A DNA stretch of 7,855 nucleotides, from assembly GCA_003486385.1 (NCBI GenBank), contig DNFT01000105.1:18467-26321 (forward strand), read 5' to 3'. Position 1 is the first letter of the stretch; every line of letters starts with the position of its first letter. The DNA comes from Eubacterium sp. Its GTDB lineage: Bacteria > Bacillota > Clostridia > Lachnospirales > Lachnospiraceae. A model generated the notes under the pieces. The model had not been told where the DNA came from and did no database searches. It saw nothing but the letters and a program-made list of their open reading frames with translations. This document shows positions 5,718 to 7,855 of this stretch, one piece after another. The position numbers and the translations under genes were made by a program.

Positions 5718-7703
5718 ATGCGTGACAATGTAGAAAATATGTCCGTTAATGCCATCCGTGTTCTTGCGGCTGACGCTGTTCAGAAGGCTAATTCAGGACA
5801 TCCGGGACTTCCTCTTGGTTCAGCAGCTATGGCTTATGAGCTCTGGGCTAATCACATGAATCACAATCCGGCAGATCCTAAGTGGTTCAACAGGGACAGA
5901 TTCATATTATCGGGTGGACATGGTTCTACTCTTCTATACTCACTTCTCCATCTTTTTGGATATGGACTTACTAAGGAGGATCTGGCTCAGTTCCGCCAGT
6001 GGGGTTCACTCACACCGGGTCACCCTGAGTATGGTCATACAGTAGGTGTTGAGGCTACAACAGGACCTCTCGGAGCAGGCATGGGTATGGCTGTAGGTAT
6101 GGCTGTAGCGGAAGCACATCTTGCCGCTGTATTTAACAAGGAGAATTACCCGGTTGTTGACCATTATACTTATGTTCTCGGCGGTGATGGATGTATGATG
6201 GAGGGAATTTCCTCTGAGGCATTCTCACTTGCGGGAACACTTGGACTTAGCAAGCTCATCGTGCTCTATGACTCCAACAAGATTTCCATAGAGGGTGGTA
6301 CGGACATAGCATTTACCGAGGATGTGAAGAAGCGCTTCGAGGCGTTCGGCTTCCAGACACTTGTTGTTGAGGACGGTAATAATATTGAAGAGATCGGAAA
6401 GGCTATCGAGGAGGCTAAGGCTGACAAGACAAGACCTACCATGATTACGGTTAAGACTAAGATTGGTTACGGCTGTCCTGCCAAGGAGGGAAAGGCATCC
6501 GCTCACGGCGAACCTCTCGGCACAGACAATGTAGCAGCACTCAAGGAGAATCTCGGCTGGCCTTCACAGGAGCCTTTCTATGTACCTGATGAAGTATATG
6601 CAAACTACAAGGAGAAGGCTAAGAAGGGTGCAGCGGCAGAGGAAGCATGGAACAAGCTCTTTGCTGATTACTGCAAGGCATATCCTGAGATGAAGAAGCT
6701 CTGGGATGAGTATTTTGATGAGAATGCAGCGGACAAGGTTCTCCATGATGAGAACTTCTGGAGCTACGAGGACAAGCCACAGGCTACACGTAACCTCTCC
6801 GGTATCCAGATTAACAAGCTTAAGAATATGCTCCCTAACCTTATGGGCGGTTCGGCTGACCTTGCACCGTCTACTAAGACATATATGTCTGATATGGGAG
6901 ATTTCTCCAAGGATAACTATGCGGGAAGAAATATGCACTTCGGCGTAAGAGAGCTTGCGATGACTGCTATCGGCAACGGTATGATGCTTCACGGCGGACT
7001 TCACGCTTTCGTGTCAACCTTCTTCGTGTTCAGCGATTATGTCAAGCCTATGGCGAGACTCTCAGCTATCATGGGAGTACCTCTTACCTTCGTGCTCACA
7101 CATGACAGCATCGGTGTCGGCGAGGACGGACCTACACATGAGCCTATCGAGCAGCTTGCAATGCTTCGCGCACTTCCTAACTTCACGGTATACAGACCTT
7201 GTGATGCGACGGAGACGGCAGCAGCATGGGCTTATGCAGTGACCTCTAAAAAGACACCTACAGCTCTCGTTCTCACAAGACAGAATCTGCCTCAGATGGC
7301 TGGTTCCTCCAAGGAAGCTTTAAAGGGTGCCTATGTCATTGCTGACTCTGCAAAGAACGTACCTGATGCTATTCTTATCGCTTCGGGTTCTGAGGTATCA
7401 CTTGCTGTAGATGCCAAGGCAGAGCTTATTAAGGATGGCATTGATGTGAGAGTTGTCTCCATGCCTTCTATGGATGTGTTCGAGCAGCAGAGCGATGAGT
7501 ACAAGGAGTCCGTACTTCCTAAGAGCGTGAGAAAGAGAGTTGCCATCGAGGCGCTGTCAGACTTCGGCTGGGGCAGGTATGTAGGCCTTGACGGAGCTTA
7601 TGTCACAATGCACAGCTTTGGTGCAAGTGCTCCTGCGGCTACACTCTTCAAGGAGTTCGGTTTCACGGTTGAAAATGTTGTCAGGACTGTTAAGGGACTC
7701 TGA
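5718..7703 (+). CDS. tkt: Transketolase
   Basis: This thiamine-diphosphate enzyme transfers two-carbon units between ketose and aldose phosphates in the non-oxidative pentose phosphate pathway; it shares intermediates with the transaldolase upstream. The 661 residues are full length for bacterial Tkt. The N-terminal cofactor domain (about 1-330) has SGHPG (His28), GGHGS (His68), GHPE (His102), the GDG motif (156-158) with Asn187 closing the Mg2+/ThDP motif, and SAHGEPLG (His263). The pyrimidine domain (about 353-525) has the catalytic Glu412 in FGVRELAM, the FFVFSDY aromatic patch (435-441), HDSIGVGEDGPTHEP (462-476, with His462, Asp463 and His474), and TRQNLP (Arg521, phosphate contact). The C-terminal domain (about 540-655) includes ASGSEVSLA. 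No active-site residue appears to be missing. ATG 5718 is preceded by AAAGGAGA (5701-5708). There is no terminator or promoter in the 27-nt gap after tal, which supports cotranscription. Codon use is strongly biased (ATA 3 of 24 isoleucines). Confidence 0.98.
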   Translation: MRDNVENMSVNAIRVLAADAVQKANSGHPGLPLGSAAMAYELWANHMNHNPADPKWFNRDRFILSGGHGSTLLYSLLHLFGYGLTKEDLAQFRQWGSLTPGHPEYGHTVGVEATTGPLGAGMGMAVGMAVAEAHLAAVFNKENYPVVDHYTYVLGGDGCMMEGISSEAFSLAGTLGLSKLIVLYDSNKISIEGGTDIAFTEDVKKRFEAFGFQTLVVEDGNNIEEIGKAIEEAKADKTRPTMITVKTKIGYGCPAKEGKASAHGEPLGTDNVAALKENLGWPSQEPFYVPDEVYANYKEKAKKGAAAEEAWNKLFADYCKAYPEMKKLWDEYFDENAADKVLHDENFWSYEDKPQATRNLSGIQINKLKNMLPNLMGGSADLAPSTKTYMSDMGDFSKDNYAGRNMHFGVRELAMTAIGNGMMLHGGLHAFVSTFFVFSDYVKPMARLSAIMGVPLTFVLTHDSIGVGEDGPTHEPIEQLAMLRALPNFTVYRPCDATETAAAWAYAVTSKKTPTALVLTRQNLPQMAGSSKEALKGAYVIADSAKNVPDAILIASGSEVSLAVDAKAELIKDGIDVRVVSMPSMDVFEQQSDEYKESVLPKSVRKRVAIEALSDFGWGRYVGLDGAYVTMHSFGASAPAATLFKEFGFTVENVVRTVKGL

Positions 7704-7753
7704 AATTTAAGAATTTTTTGATTTTCAAATGGAAATTATATGAGTATAATTAT

Positions 7754-7794
7754 GGCAGGGAGTGATAGTTGGCTCCCTGCCTGTTATTTTATTT
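7754..7794 (+). terminator. Intrinsic terminator of the tal-tkt operon
   Basis: GGCAGGGAG (7754-7762) and CTCCCTGCC (7773-7781) form a perfect 9-bp GC-rich stem with a 10-nt loop, followed by the T-rich tract TGTTATTTTATTT. It lies 50 nt past the transketolase stop codon, as expected for the end of the operon. Confidence 0.88.
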
Positions 7795-7815
7795 ATAGGA
7801 TTCATGTGTCAAAAT

Positions 7816-7843
7816 ATGACAATCAAAGCTAGGAGTGTATAAC
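7816..7843 (+). promoter_or_regulatory. Candidate promoter for a gene beyond the right edge
   Basis: ATGACA (7816-7821, 5 of 6 to consensus) and TATAAC (7838-7843, 5 of 6) are 16 nt apart, just after the operon terminator. The palindrome TGTCA-AAATA-TGACA (7807-7821) overlaps the -35. No coding start is visible before the window ends at 7855. Confidence 0.4.
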
Positions 7844-7855
7844 GTATTATGTTTA

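Overview
The window reads as an ordinary chromosomal segment of an anaerobic, probably motile Firmicute. It most resembles Lachnospiraceae (Butyrivibrio/Roseburia/Eubacterium-like). I infer this from the AGGAG-type ribosome binding sites, the AT-rich intergenic DNA, the style of the solute-binding protein and chemoreceptor, and the compact transaldolase next to transketolase. No taxonomic marker gene is present, so the placement is only an inference.

Layout, left to right. Positions 1-1271 (+) hold the 3' part of a gene for an extracellular solute-binding protein, whose 5' end lies outside the window. One base after its stop codon is a 62-nt, nearly perfect hairpin (1273-1334) that looks like a REP/MITE-type palindromic repeat. 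A candidate promoter (1345-1373) follows, then a MATE-family efflux transporter gene (1430-2785, +). A strong bidirectional terminator (2861-2911) separates it from a convergent gene for a membrane chemoreceptor (MCP, 2944-4659, -). The 368-nt divergent intergenic region 4660-5027 carries a candidate promoter in each direction and a small hairpin in the MCP leader. A probable two-gene operon follows: transaldolase (5028-5690, +) and transketolase (5718-7703, +), ended by an intrinsic terminator (7754-7794). The last 55 bases contain a candidate promoter, overlapped by a small palindrome, for a gene beyond the window.

The transaldolase and transketolase together carry out the non-oxidative pentose phosphate pathway, interconverting pentose phosphates with fructose-6-phosphate and glyceraldehyde-3-phosphate. 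Their promoter is close to consensus and their codon use is strongly selected: isoleucine ATA is 3/26 and 3/24, against 16/20 in the solute-binding protein and 26/38 in the MATE gene by hand count. The solute-binding protein, MATE transporter and chemoreceptor are membrane or surface functions with no clear joint pathway.

I found no convincing undescribed multi-gene system. The most notable items are the palindromic repeat at 1273-1334, the residues that mark the small aldolase-family enzyme as a true transaldolase, the codon-use contrast, and the palindrome over the -35 of the right-edge promoter.
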